From: JAAZAI01 sp050942875
GTDB taxonomy: Bacteria > Verrucomicrobiota > Kiritimatiellia > RFP12 > UBA3636
Direction of reading: 5' to 3'
Length of the DNA stretch: 24,213 nt
NCBI GenBank assembly: GCA_050942875.1
Contig: JBMNOD010000054.1
Span: 1-24,213, forward strand
Each line of letters opens with the position of its first letter. Within the stretch, counting starts at the first letter, position 1. Below are positions 16,284 to 23,126 of the stretch, one piece after another. Position numbers and translations under genes: made by a program. Below the pieces are notes generated by a model. That model searched no databases and was not told the origin of the DNA. It saw only the letters and a program-made list of their open reading frames with translations.

Positions 16284-16308
16284 CGGCATAGAAGCAGCAA
16301 ACTAAAAC

Positions 16309-16341
16309 AAAAAAAGCCGCCGATCCGTTAAGATCGGCGGC
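16309..16341 (-). terminator. intrinsic terminator of the hydrogenase operon
   Basis: GCCGCCGATC (16316-16325) pairs perfectly with GATCGGCGGC (16332-16341) around a 6-nt loop. On the minus strand the stem is followed by seven consecutive T (plus-strand A run 16309-16315). It lies 22 bp after the hydA stop. Confidence 0.92.
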
Positions 16342-16363
16342 CTGGCAAAGGGCGACGATGACG

Positions 16364-18118
16364 CTACTTCGCGTAGACCTTGCGCTTGCGATACGTGGTG
16401 TGGAGGAGATGCTCGGCCTTCTCGCTGCCCGGCTCGCCGAGGTAGTCGTCGTAGAGCGCCTGGACTTGCGGGTTCTTGTGCGACAGGCGGATCATGCTCT
16501 TTTCGTCGTCCGCGTAGAGGCCGGCCGTGCGCTGCGCGCGGATTTCATCCGTCGCGCCGGTGGGCTGGCCGCCGCCGCCGACGCAGCCGCCGCGGCAGGC
16601 CATGACCTCGATGAAGTCGTAGCGCGGGCGCTTGCCGGCCTTGAGGTCTTCGCGCACGGCGTTGAGCACCTGCTCGACGTTGCCCATCTGGTGGGCGACG
16701 GCGATGCTGACCTTCGTGCCCTTGATGTCGATCTGGGCGGACTTGACGCCGTCCATGCCGCGGACGCAGTCGAACTCGATCGAGGGAGGTGCGTCCTCGC
16801 CGGCGACCCAGCAGTAGGCGGTGCGAAGCGCCGCCTCCATGACGCCGCCGGTGACGCCGAAGATCGTGGCCGCGCCCGTGTAGGCGCCGAGAAGCTCGTC
16901 GGCCTCCTCTTCCGGCAGGTCGACGATGTCGATGCCGGCGCTCTTGATCAGGCGGGCCAGCTCGCGCGTGGTGAGCACGAGGTCGGTGTCCTGCTGGCCG
17001 GTGGAGGCCATTTCCTCGGAGCGGGTGATCTCGAACTTCTTCGCCGTGCAGGGCATGATGGAGATGACGGCGATCTTCTTCGGATCGACGTCGTTCTTCT
17101 CGGCCCAGTAGGACTTGACGAGCGCGCTGAGCATCTGCTGGGGGGACTTGGCGGTCGAGAAGTTGTCGGCGAAGTCCGGCGCGTACTTCTCCATCCAGTC
17201 GGTCCAGGCGGGGCAGCAGGAGGTGATCAGCGGGAGCGTGCCGCCGGTGGTGAAGCGCTTCACGAACTCGGTGGCCTCCTCCATGATCGTCACGTCGGCG
17301 CTGTAGTTGGTGTCGAACACCTTCTCGAAGCCGAGGCGGCGCAGGGCGGCGTAGATCTTGCCCGTCATGAGTTCGCCGGGCTTGAGGCCGAAGGCCTCGC
17401 CGAGGGCGACGCGGACGGCCGGGGCGATCTGGGCGACGGCGATGACGTCGGGGTCGCGCAGCAAATCCCAGGCCTTGGCGGTCTCGTCGTTCTCGTAGAT
17501 GGCGCCGACGGGGCAGTGCGCGGAGCACTGGCCGCACTTGATGCAGGGCGACTCGCTGAGCTTGACGTCCGCGGCGGGCATCATGCGCGTCTTCTCGCCG
17601 CGGCCGATGAACTCGAGCGCCCAGACGTTCTGCATGTTCTGGCAGACGTCGACGCAGCGGCCGCACTTGATGCACTTCTCGGGGTTGAGCACAAGCGACG
17701 GCGTGGAGTTGTCGACGGGAAGCGGCATGACTTCACGCGGATAGGGATTGTCGCGCAGGCCGAAGTCGGCGGCGAGCTTCTGCAGCTCGCAGCTTCCGGA
17801 GCGCGGGCACTGCAGGCAGTCGTTGGGGTGGTTGGCGAGGATGAGCTCGAGCACGGTGCGGCGGACTTTGACAATGTCCGCATCGTGCGTCGTGATGCTC
17901 ATGCCGGGCGCGGCTTCCGTGCAGCAGGCGCGCAGCAGCTTGGGGGAGCCGGCGTTGCGCACCACGCAAATGCCGCACGACGCGCCGGCTTTGAGGTCGG
18001 GATGGTAGCAAAGCGTGGGGATCTTGACGTGCACGGCCTTCGCCGCATTGAGGATGGACGTGCCCTGGGGCACTTCCACGGGGATGCCGTTGATTTCCAG
18101 TTTGATCATGTTGGCCAT
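16364..18118 (-). CDS. hydA: [FeFe] hydrogenase catalytic subunit (HydA/HndD type)
   Basis: 584 residues. Makes or oxidises H2 at the H-cluster. Domains in order: [2Fe-2S] ferredoxin fold (C37, C48, C51, C65); His-ligated [4Fe-4S] site (H97, C101, C104, C110); two-cluster ferredoxin (C149, C152, C155, C159; C192, C195, C198, C202); H-cluster domain with L1 TSCCPAW (299-305), L2 MPCTAKKFE (355-363; C357) and L3 EVMACRGGCVGGGGQP (504-519; C508, C512); then the small-subunit-like C-terminal segment. C301 fits the proton-relay cysteine. The domain set matches NAD(P)-linked, probably electron-bifurcating, group A3 enzymes. ATG 18118 has GAAAGG upstream. Last gene of its operon, 19 nt after hndC, followed by a strong terminator. 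Confidence 0.96.
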   Translation of the reverse strand: MANMIKLEINGIPVEVPQGTSILNAAKAVHVKIPTLCYHPDLKAGASCGICVVRNAGSPKLLRACCTEAAPGMSITTHDADIVKVRRTVLELILANHPNDCLQCPRSGSCELQKLAADFGLRDNPYPREVMPLPVDNSTPSLVLNPEKCIKCGRCVDVCQNMQNVWALEFIGRGEKTRMMPAADVKLSESPCIKCGQCSAHCPVGAIYENDETAKAWDLLRDPDVIAVAQIAPAVRVALGEAFGLKPGELMTGKIYAALRRLGFEKVFDTNYSADVTIMEEATEFVKRFTTGGTLPLITSCCPAWTDWMEKYAPDFADNFSTAKSPQQMLSALVKSYWAEKNDVDPKKIAVISIMPCTAKKFEITRSEEMASTGQQDTDLVLTTRELARLIKSAGIDIVDLPEEEADELLGAYTGAATIFGVTGGVMEAALRTAYCWVAGEDAPPSIEFDCVRGMDGVKSAQIDIKGTKVSIAVAHQMGNVEQVLNAVREDLKAGKRPRYDFIEVMACRGGCVGGGGQPTGATDEIRAQRTAGLYADDEKSMIRLSHKNPQVQALYDDYLGEPGSEKAEHLLHTTYRKRKVYAK

Positions 18119-18137
18119 GGTATTAAGACCTTTCAAA

Positions 18138-19925
18138 TTACTCGCGGACGATGGCGCCGAACTTGCACTTTTCGAAACAGAGGCCGCACTTGATGCACTT
18201 CGACTGATCGATCGCATGCGGCTTCTTGACGGAGCCTGAAATGCAGGAGACCGGGCAGTTGCGCGCGCAGAGGGTGCAACCCACGCACTTGTCCTCGCGG
18301 ATGGTGTACTTGACGAGCTTCTTGCACTTGCCCGCACGGCACTTCTTCTCGTTGATGTGCTCGAGATACTCGTCCATGAAGTAGCGCAGGCTGGACTGGA
18401 CGGGGTTGGAGGCCGTCTGGCCGAGACCGCAGAGCGAGGCGCGCGTCATGGCGTCGCTGATGTTCTTCATGTCCTCGATGTCCTTGCGCTGGCCGTGACC
18501 CTCGGTGATGCGCGTGAGGTACGTGAGCAGCTTGCGCCCGCCAATGCGGCAGGGGGAGCACTTGCCGCAGGACTCGTCGACCGTGAAGTCGAGGTAGAAC
18601 TTGGCGATGTCGACGATGCAGTCCGTGTCGTCCATCACGATGAGGCCGCCGGAGCCCATGATCGAGCCAACCTTGGCAAGGCTGCCGTAGTCGATCGGGG
18701 TGTCGAGGTACTCGGGCGGGATGATGCCGCCGGAAGGACCGCCCGTCTGAGCCGCCTTGAACTCGCGCCCGTCCTTGATGCCGCCGCCAATCTCGAAGAT
18801 GATCTCGCGCAGCGTCGTGCCCATGGGCACTTCGATGAGGCCGGAGTTGTTGACCTTGCCCGTGAGCGCGAACACCTTCGTGCCCTTGGTGTCGGCCGTG
18901 CCGATCTTGTTGAACCAATCGGCGCCGCGGTGGATGATGACGGGGATGTTGGCGAGCGTCTCGACATTGTTGATGACCGTCGGCTTGCCCCAGAGGCCCT
19001 TGACCGCCGGGAACGGCGGACGGGGACGCGGCATGCCGCGGCTGCCCTCGATGGAGGCGAGCAACGCCGTCTCTTCGCCGCAGACGAACGCGCCGGCGCC
19101 GAGGCGCAGCTCGATGTCGAAGCTGAAGCCGCTGCCGAGGATGTTCTCGCCCAGCAGCCCGTACTCGTGCGCCGCGGCGATCGCCGTCTCAAGGCGCTGA
19201 ATGGCGAGCGGATACTCCGCGCGGATGTAGATGTAGCCCTTGGCGGCGCCGATGGCGTAGCCGGCGATGACCATCGCCTCGAGGACGGAATGCGGATCGC
19301 CTTCGAGCGTGGAGCGGTCCATGTACGCGCCGGGGTCGCCCTCGTCCGCGTTGCAGACCATGTACTTCTCGCCCTTCGGCATGGCCGCGCAAAACTCCCA
19401 CTTCTTGCCCGTGGGGAAGCCCGCGCCGCCGCGGCCGCGCAGGCCGGACTTGAGGACTTCGGCCACGACGTCGGCCGGCTTCATGGCGAAGAGCGCCTTC
19501 TCCAGCGCCTGGTAGCCCTCGCGCGCGATGTAGTCGTCGATTTTGTCGGGGTCGATCACGCCGCAGTTGCGCAGCACGATGCGGAACTGCTTTTGATAGA
19601 AGTCGATGCCCTCGATGTCCACCAGGGACTTGCCCTGATTGTGATTGTAAAGGAGACGGTCCACGACGCGCCCCTTGACGAGATGCTCCTGGACGATCTC
19701 GTGGGCGTCGTCGGGGCCGACGCAGACGTAGAAGGTGTCTTCGGGGAGGATCTTGACGATCGGCCCCTTTTCGCAGAAGCCCAGGCAGCCGGTGCGGACG
19801 ATCTGGACGTCGTCCTTGAGACCGGCCGCCTCGACTTCGCGCTTGAGCGCCTTGGACAGCTCGATGCCGCGATTGGAGTCGCAGGCCGTGCCGCCGCAGA
19901 CGAGGATGTAATGTTTGAAGGCCAT
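18138..19925 (-). CDS. hndC: NADH-binding flavoprotein subunit of the hydrogenase (NuoF-like HndC/HydB)
   Basis: 595 residues. Carries FMN and binds NAD(H), linking it to the hydrogenase; in bifurcating relatives this subunit is the branching site. Order: thioredoxin-like [2Fe-2S] domain (C10, C15, C47, C51); FMN loop GLRGRGGAGFPTGKKW (161-176); NADH-binding stretch GAGAFVCGEETALLASIEG (276-294); [4Fe-4S] ligands C453, C456, C459, C499; C-terminal two-cluster ferredoxin (C547, C550, C553, C557; C577, C580, C583, C587). The N-terminal and C-terminal additions distinguish it from complex I NuoF. ATG 19925 is preceded by GGAGAG. Gaps of 13 nt to hndB and 19 nt to hydA show one transcript. Confidence 0.95.
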   Translation of the reverse strand: MAFKHYILVCGGTACDSNRGIELSKALKREVEAAGLKDDVQIVRTGCLGFCEKGPIVKILPEDTFYVCVGPDDAHEIVQEHLVKGRVVDRLLYNHNQGKSLVDIEGIDFYQKQFRIVLRNCGVIDPDKIDDYIAREGYQALEKALFAMKPADVVAEVLKSGLRGRGGAGFPTGKKWEFCAAMPKGEKYMVCNADEGDPGAYMDRSTLEGDPHSVLEAMVIAGYAIGAAKGYIYIRAEYPLAIQRLETAIAAAHEYGLLGENILGSGFSFDIELRLGAGAFVCGEETALLASIEGSRGMPRPRPPFPAVKGLWGKPTVINNVETLANIPVIIHRGADWFNKIGTADTKGTKVFALTGKVNNSGLIEVPMGTTLREIIFEIGGGIKDGREFKAAQTGGPSGGIIPPEYLDTPIDYGSLAKVGSIMGSGGLIVMDDTDCIVDIAKFYLDFTVDESCGKCSPCRIGGRKLLTYLTRITEGHGQRKDIEDMKNISDAMTRASLCGLGQTASNPVQSSLRYFMDEYLEHINEKKCRAGKCKKLVKYTIREDKCVGCTLCARNCPVSCISGSVKKPHAIDQSKCIKCGLCFEKCKFGAIVRE

Positions 19926-19938
19926 GATGTGCTCTCCG

Positions 19939-20328
19939 TTATTTGACGATGTCGATCGCCGGCTTGTCGCAGATGTGGTTGTCGAGCAGCGCGCGGCCGA
20001 CGATGTGCTTTTCAACGATTTCCCGGGCGACCTTCGTGTCGACGTTTCCGTAAATCACCACGGGCATGTCCGGAACGACGACCTCGACGGTCGGTTCGGA
20101 ATGGCAGAGCCCCATGCAGCCGGTCTGCCGAACGAGGACGTTGACGATCCCCTTCTCGGCGAGGACGTCGACGAGCGTCCCGAAGGTGTCCTTCGCCCCG
20201 GCGGCGATGCCGCAGGTTCCCATGCCAACGACGATCTGGATGTTTTTGTTGTCCGAGTCTCGCAGATCCATCGCCTGCTTCTTCTCCTCGCGCAACTTGC
20301 GCAAACCTTCTAACGTGAGCTTTGCCAT
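19939..20328 (-). CDS. hndB: thioredoxin-like [2Fe-2S] subunit HndB
   Basis: 129 residues, small accessory subunit of multi-subunit [FeFe] hydrogenases with a thioredoxin-like ferredoxin fold. C39 lies in GMGTCGIAAGA, and C71 and C75 in QTGCMGLCHSEP. The position where the usual C-x4-C partner of C39 would fall is glycine, so only three of four expected ligands are in place (C120 near the C-terminus is an outside candidate). Whether the family normally binds a full cluster cannot be told from this sequence. AAGGAGA sits directly before ATG 20328. Lies 57 nt after the ATPase gene and 13 nt before hndC. Confidence 0.88.
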   Translation of the reverse strand: MAKLTLEGLRKLREEKKQAMDLRDSDNKNIQIVVGMGTCGIAAGAKDTFGTLVDVLAEKGIVNVLVRQTGCMGLCHSEPTVEVVVPDMPVVIYGNVDTKVAREIVEKHIVGRALLDNHICDKPAIDIVK

Positions 20329-20385
20329 GACTTCTCCTTATCGGCGGATCTCGGCCGAACCCGGCCATGCGCCGCCGCGCACTGT

Positions 20386-20922
20386 TCATAAATCTGTTTC
20401 CTGGCTCCTCAGAAAATCCCGCGTCAACACGAGATTCCCCGATTCGGCGAGTTCGCCCAGCACCTCCTGGAGCTCGCGCCGGCGAACCTCATACGATTGG
20501 TCGCCAAGCGAGCGACTGAAGACGAGGTCGAAATCGCCGTCGTAGCAAAAAAGCGTGAGCAACGTGCCGGGAAGGTCGCCAAGCGGTGGCGTGTCGAGGT
20601 GCTTCGCATCGAAGCTGAAGGCCAGCGTCGTGCCGACGCCGGACTCCGATTCGAGCGAAAAATCGCCATCGGCCGCCTCCACCATCTGACGCAGCAGCGG
20701 AAGCCCCAGGCCAACGCGACGACGGTCGTGCTTGCCAGGCTCGGTGAAGAAAGGATCCCACACACGCGCCAGCGTGGCATCGTCCATCCCTTTTCCGTTG
20801 TCCTTGACCCAAAGCTTCACCGCGTCGTCATTCTCCTCGAGCTTCGCCTCGACGAGCGTGGCGCCCGCTTCGATTGCGTTCTGGACCACATCGGCCAGAC
20901 AATCGCAGATCGTTGCATGCAC
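20386..20922 (-). CDS. histidine-kinase-type ATPase (HATPase_c) of the hydrogenase operon
   Basis: 178 residues from GTG 20922, which has GGAGGGG just upstream; the longer frame runs into the NuoE-like gene and is rejected. It is a lone GHKL ATP-binding domain: N-box DVVQNAIEAG (11-20; N15, E18), G1 DNGKGM (41-46), F-box WDPFFTEP (55-62) and G2 VGLGLPL (70-76). A C-terminal part of about 65 residues is unfamiliar. No dimerisation/phospho-acceptor histidine domain, sensor or membrane helix is visible, so it is not a complete sensor kinase. Similar stand-alone ATPases occur in comparable clusters between NuoE-like and ferredoxin-like genes, but their job is unclear; control or assembly of the hydrogenase is inference. 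Confidence 0.85.
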   Translation of the reverse strand: MHATICDCLADVVQNAIEAGATLVEAKLEENDDAVKLWVKDNGKGMDDATLARVWDPFFTEPGKHDRRRVGLGLPLLRQMVEAADGDFSLESESGVGTTLAFSFDAKHLDTPPLGDLPGTLLTLFCYDGDFDLVFSRSLGDQSYEVRRRELQEVLGELAESGNLVLTRDFLRSQETDL

Positions 20923-20939
20923 CGCGCCCCTCCGTCGTC

Positions 20940-21440
20940 CTAGGCGTCCGTGCCGCAACAATGGCTGATGATGTCGGCGACCTGAGCCGTCACCAGCTTG
21001 CCATGCACTTCGCCATTGACGACCACGACCGGCGCGAGACCGCAACAGCCAAGGCAGCGAACCGCCTCGACCGTGAACTCGCCATCGGGCGTCGTCGCAT
21101 TGACGCCCACGCCAAGCTGCTTCTCAAGCTCCAGCAGAATGTCCTCGCCGCCCCGCAGGTAGCAGGCCGTGCCCATGCACACCTGAATGATGTTGCGACC
21201 GGACTTCTCGGTCTTGAAGAAATTGTAAAACGTAATCACGCCGTAGATCTTCGCCAACGGCACGTCAAGCAGTGCGGCGATCTCGAAGGCAATCTCGCGC
21301 GGCACATAGCCATACGTCTGTTGCACGCGATGGAGCACCATGATCAGATTGCCTGGCTTGTCCTTCCATTCCTCGATGAACGCCGCCAGTTCGGGCGTCA
21401 CCGTCAGCTTTTCCGTTGCTTGCTTTGCTGTCTCGCTCAA
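20940..21440 (-). CDS. hndA: NuoE-like [2Fe-2S] subunit of the hydrogenase (HndA/HydC)
   Basis: 166 residues from TTG 21440. It passes electrons between the flavoprotein subunit and its partners. Thioredoxin-like [2Fe-2S] site: C88-x4-C93 in VCMGTACYL and C129-x3-C133 in CLGCCGLAP, exactly the NuoE pattern; the N-terminal helical part includes L-H-R-V-Q-Q-T-Y-G-Y-V-P. A longer frame reaching ATG codons near the promoter exists, but TTG 21440 is preferred: GGGGAGGA lies just upstream, the length becomes normal for NuoE, and the putative promoter (21517-21545) would otherwise overlap the coding region. First gene of the hydrogenase operon; the ATPase gene follows after 17 nt. Confidence 0.93.
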   Translation of the reverse strand: MSETAKQATEKLTVTPELAAFIEEWKDKPGNLIMVLHRVQQTYGYVPREIAFEIAALLDVPLAKIYGVITFYNFFKTEKSGRNIIQVCMGTACYLRGGEDILLELEKQLGVGVNATTPDGEFTVEAVRCLGCCGLAPVVVVNGEVHGKLVTAQVADIISHCCGTDA

Positions 21441-21516
21441 GGATTCCTCCCCGGTTGTCGTTACATGAAAGATTGAAAGATTGCTGCGCCCTCTTCGGGA
21501 CGACTGAAGGCTCTTC

Positions 21517-21545
21517 ATTATGCCTTTTTTCCTCCGCTGGCTCAA
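21517..21545 (-). promoter_or_regulatory. putative promoter of the hydrogenase operon
   Basis: On the minus strand TTGAGC (21545-21540) and CATAAT (21522-21517) are 17 bp apart, predicting a start near 21510 and a 70-nt leader before TTG 21440. No clear Rex-type palindrome was found. Confidence 0.55.
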
Positions 21546-21572
21546 GCCGAAAAATCCCGCGCTTGTTTCTGT

Positions 21573-21601
21573 TTGATTTAATCCCGCCGCCGGACTATAC
21601 T
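21573..21601 (+). promoter_or_regulatory. putative promoter of ackA
   Basis: TTGATT (21573-21578) and TATACT (21596-21601) are 17 bp apart, giving a leader of about 85 nt before ATG 21692. It is divergent from the hydrogenase promoter, with only 27 bp between the two -35 elements. Confidence 0.55.
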
Positions 21602-21691
21602 CTGCTCAGCTTTTCTACCAATGAAACGCTTGTTTTGTGCGCGCGCCGCGCATGTCACCCTCCCCCAACACGGACAAGGCTACGCTGTCAC

Positions 21692-22906
21692 ATGAAATCC
21701 CCGGACAAGATCCTCGTCATCAATTCAGGCTCCTCCTCGCTGAAGTTCACCCTCTACGCCATCGCCGATGGCAACAAGCGCCTCGCCAACGGCCTCGTCG
21801 AGCGCATCGGCACCGCCAGCGCCAACATGGCCTACCGCCGCGGCGACGAACCCAAGTCCGAGCGCATCGTCTCGGCCGAGGACCACGCCGCCGCCCTCAA
21901 GCTGCTCACCGAATGCCTCGTCGACCCCGAACGCGGCGTCCTCGAATCCCTCGACGAGGTCGACGCCATCGGCCACCGCATGCTCCACGGCGGCGAGATC
22001 TTCAAGACCGCGACGGCGATCGACGCCAACGTCATGACGCAGCTCAAGTCGCTCGTCCCCCTCGGCCCGCTCCACATGCCCGCCAACATCGGCGGCGTCG
22101 AAGCGTGCGAGAAGATCTTCCCCGGCGCCCCCAACGTGGCCGTCTTCGACACCGCCTTCCACCAGACCATGCCGGAACACGTCAGCCACTACGCCATCCC
22201 GCGCGAGTACTACGAAAAGTACGGCATCCGCAAGTACGGCTTCCACGGCACCTCCCACCACTTCGTGACGCTCGCCGCCGCCCAGTACCTCGGCCGCAGG
22301 CCGGAGGATCTCAAGCTCATCACCTGCCACCTCGGCAACGGCTCCAGCCTCGCCGCCATCAAGAACGGCAAGGTCTACGACACCACCATGGGCCTCACCC
22401 CGCTCGCCGGTCTCGTCATGGGCTCCCGCTGCGGCGACCTCGACCCCGCCGTCGTCCTCACCCTCGTCCGCCTCGGCATGAGCGCCGACGAAATCGACGA
22501 CCTCCTCAACAAGAAGAGCGGCCTCCTCGGCGTCGGCGGCATCAACTCCGGCGACATGCGCGACATGGTCAACAACGCCGCCAAAGGCGTCAAGTCCGCC
22601 GAAACCGCCCTCGCCATGTGGGCGCACCGCATCGTCCTCTACATCGGCGGCTACAGCACGCTCATCGGCGGCGCCGACGCCATCGTCTTCACCGGCGGCA
22701 TCGGCGAAAACAGCTTCCAGGCGCGCGAACGCGTCCTCGCCCAGCTCGCCCCGCTCGGCTGCATGATCGACCGCGAGGCCAACAACACCCGCCGCGGCCC
22801 CTGCACCATCTCCACCCCCGAATCCAAGGTCGCCGCCATCGTCATCCCCACCGACGAAGAGCTCATGATCGCCAAGGAAACCTTCGAAATAGTCGCGAGT
22901 CGCTAG
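21692..22906 (+). CDS. ackA: acetate kinase
   Basis: 404 residues. Transfers phosphate from acetyl phosphate to ADP, the ATP-yielding step of acetate fermentation. ASKHA-fold marks: N11-S-G-S-S-S at the N-terminus, R96 in GHRMLHGG, D153 in VFDTAFHQT, H185 in YGFHGTSHH, G-N-G-S-S (215-219), R246 in MGSRCGDLDP, and E389/E390 near the end, matching the known active-site residues with a constant offset. ATG 21692 gives the normal MKSPDKILVINSGSS start; ribosome site ACAAGG is weak. The last residues (V-A-S-R-stop) are encoded by a CTAGCGA-type tandem repeat that continues into the intergenic region. Divergent from the hydrogenase operon, upstream of pta. Confidence 0.96.
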   Translation: MKSPDKILVINSGSSSLKFTLYAIADGNKRLANGLVERIGTASANMAYRRGDEPKSERIVSAEDHAAALKLLTECLVDPERGVLESLDEVDAIGHRMLHGGEIFKTATAIDANVMTQLKSLVPLGPLHMPANIGGVEACEKIFPGAPNVAVFDTAFHQTMPEHVSHYAIPREYYEKYGIRKYGFHGTSHHFVTLAAAQYLGRRPEDLKLITCHLGNGSSLAAIKNGKVYDTTMGLTPLAGLVMGSRCGDLDPAVVLTLVRLGMSADEIDDLLNKKSGLLGVGGINSGDMRDMVNNAAKGVKSAETALAMWAHRIVLYIGGYSTLIGGADAIVFTGGIGENSFQARERVLAQLAPLGCMIDREANNTRRGPCTISTPESKVAAIVIPTDEELMIAKETFEIVASR

Positions 22907-22913
22907 TCGCTAG
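22893..22913. repeat. heptanucleotide repeat TCGCTAG x3, across the ackA stop
   Basis: Units TCGCGAG, TCGCTAG and TCGCTAG start at 22893, 22900 and 22907. This is the reverse complement of the CTAGCGA family; bases 22897-22913 form a perfect 17-bp inverted repeat with 22987-23003. Confidence 0.85.
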
Positions 22914-22917
22914 TAAT

Positions 22918-22959
22918 TCCAAAGTCCAAGGTCCAAGGTCCAAGGTCCAAAGTCCAAAG
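22918..22959. repeat. heptanucleotide repeat TCCAARG x6
   Basis: Six contiguous units starting at 22918, 22925, 22932, 22939, 22946 and 22953, alternating between TCCAAAG and TCCAAGG. Confidence 0.9.
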
Positions 22960-22972
22960 TTGCCCTTCGGCA

Positions 22973-23000
22973 CTAGCGACTAGCCCCTAGCGACTAGCGA
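22973..23000. repeat. heptanucleotide repeat CTAGCGA x4
   Basis: Units at 22973, 22980 (variant CTAGCCC), 22987 and 22994, preceded by CTTCGGCA as in the copy at 10064-10101. Confidence 0.85.
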
Positions 23001-23023
23001 CTCAAAAAAGTTTCCCTCCGGCT

Positions 23024-23065
23024 CAAATTTCAAATTTCAAATTTCAAGTGTCAAATTTCAAATTT
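23024..23065. repeat. heptanucleotide repeat CAAATTT x6
   Basis: Units start at 23024, 23031, 23038, 23045 (variant CAAGTGT), 23052 and 23059; all remain in register at 7 nt. Confidence 0.9.
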
Positions 23066-23073
23066 CAAAAAAA

Positions 23074-23122
23074 CTCACCACTCATCACTCACCACTCATC
23101 ACTCATCACTCATCACTCATCA
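23074..23122. repeat. heptanucleotide repeat CTCAYCA x7, abutting the pta start
   Basis: Seven units from 23074 to 23122 (CTCACCA or CTCATCA), followed by CTCC and the pta ATG at 23127. This places the repeat where a ribosome site would normally lie. Confidence 0.9.
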
Positions 23123-23126
23123 CTCC

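Noticed and set aside
16107..16289. Short minus-strand frame between hydE and hydA
   Set aside because: It spans the palindrome and MITE-like piece, has no ribosome site and lies downstream of the operon terminator.
16358..19946. Long plus-strand frames opposite hydA and hndC (over 500 codons each)
   Set aside because: Composition is dominated by A, D, G, L, R and V, with no motif; the minus-strand products carry complete Fe-S and H-cluster motifs.
21441..21545. N-terminal extension of the NuoE-like subunit to upstream ATG codons
   Set aside because: It would place coding sequence across the putative promoter and add about 35 basic residues not typical of NuoE; TTG 21440 has a strong ribosome site.
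22893..23122. CRISPR-like array between ackA and pta
   Set aside because: Units are contiguous 7-mers with no unique spacers of 30-40 nt and no cas genes in the window.
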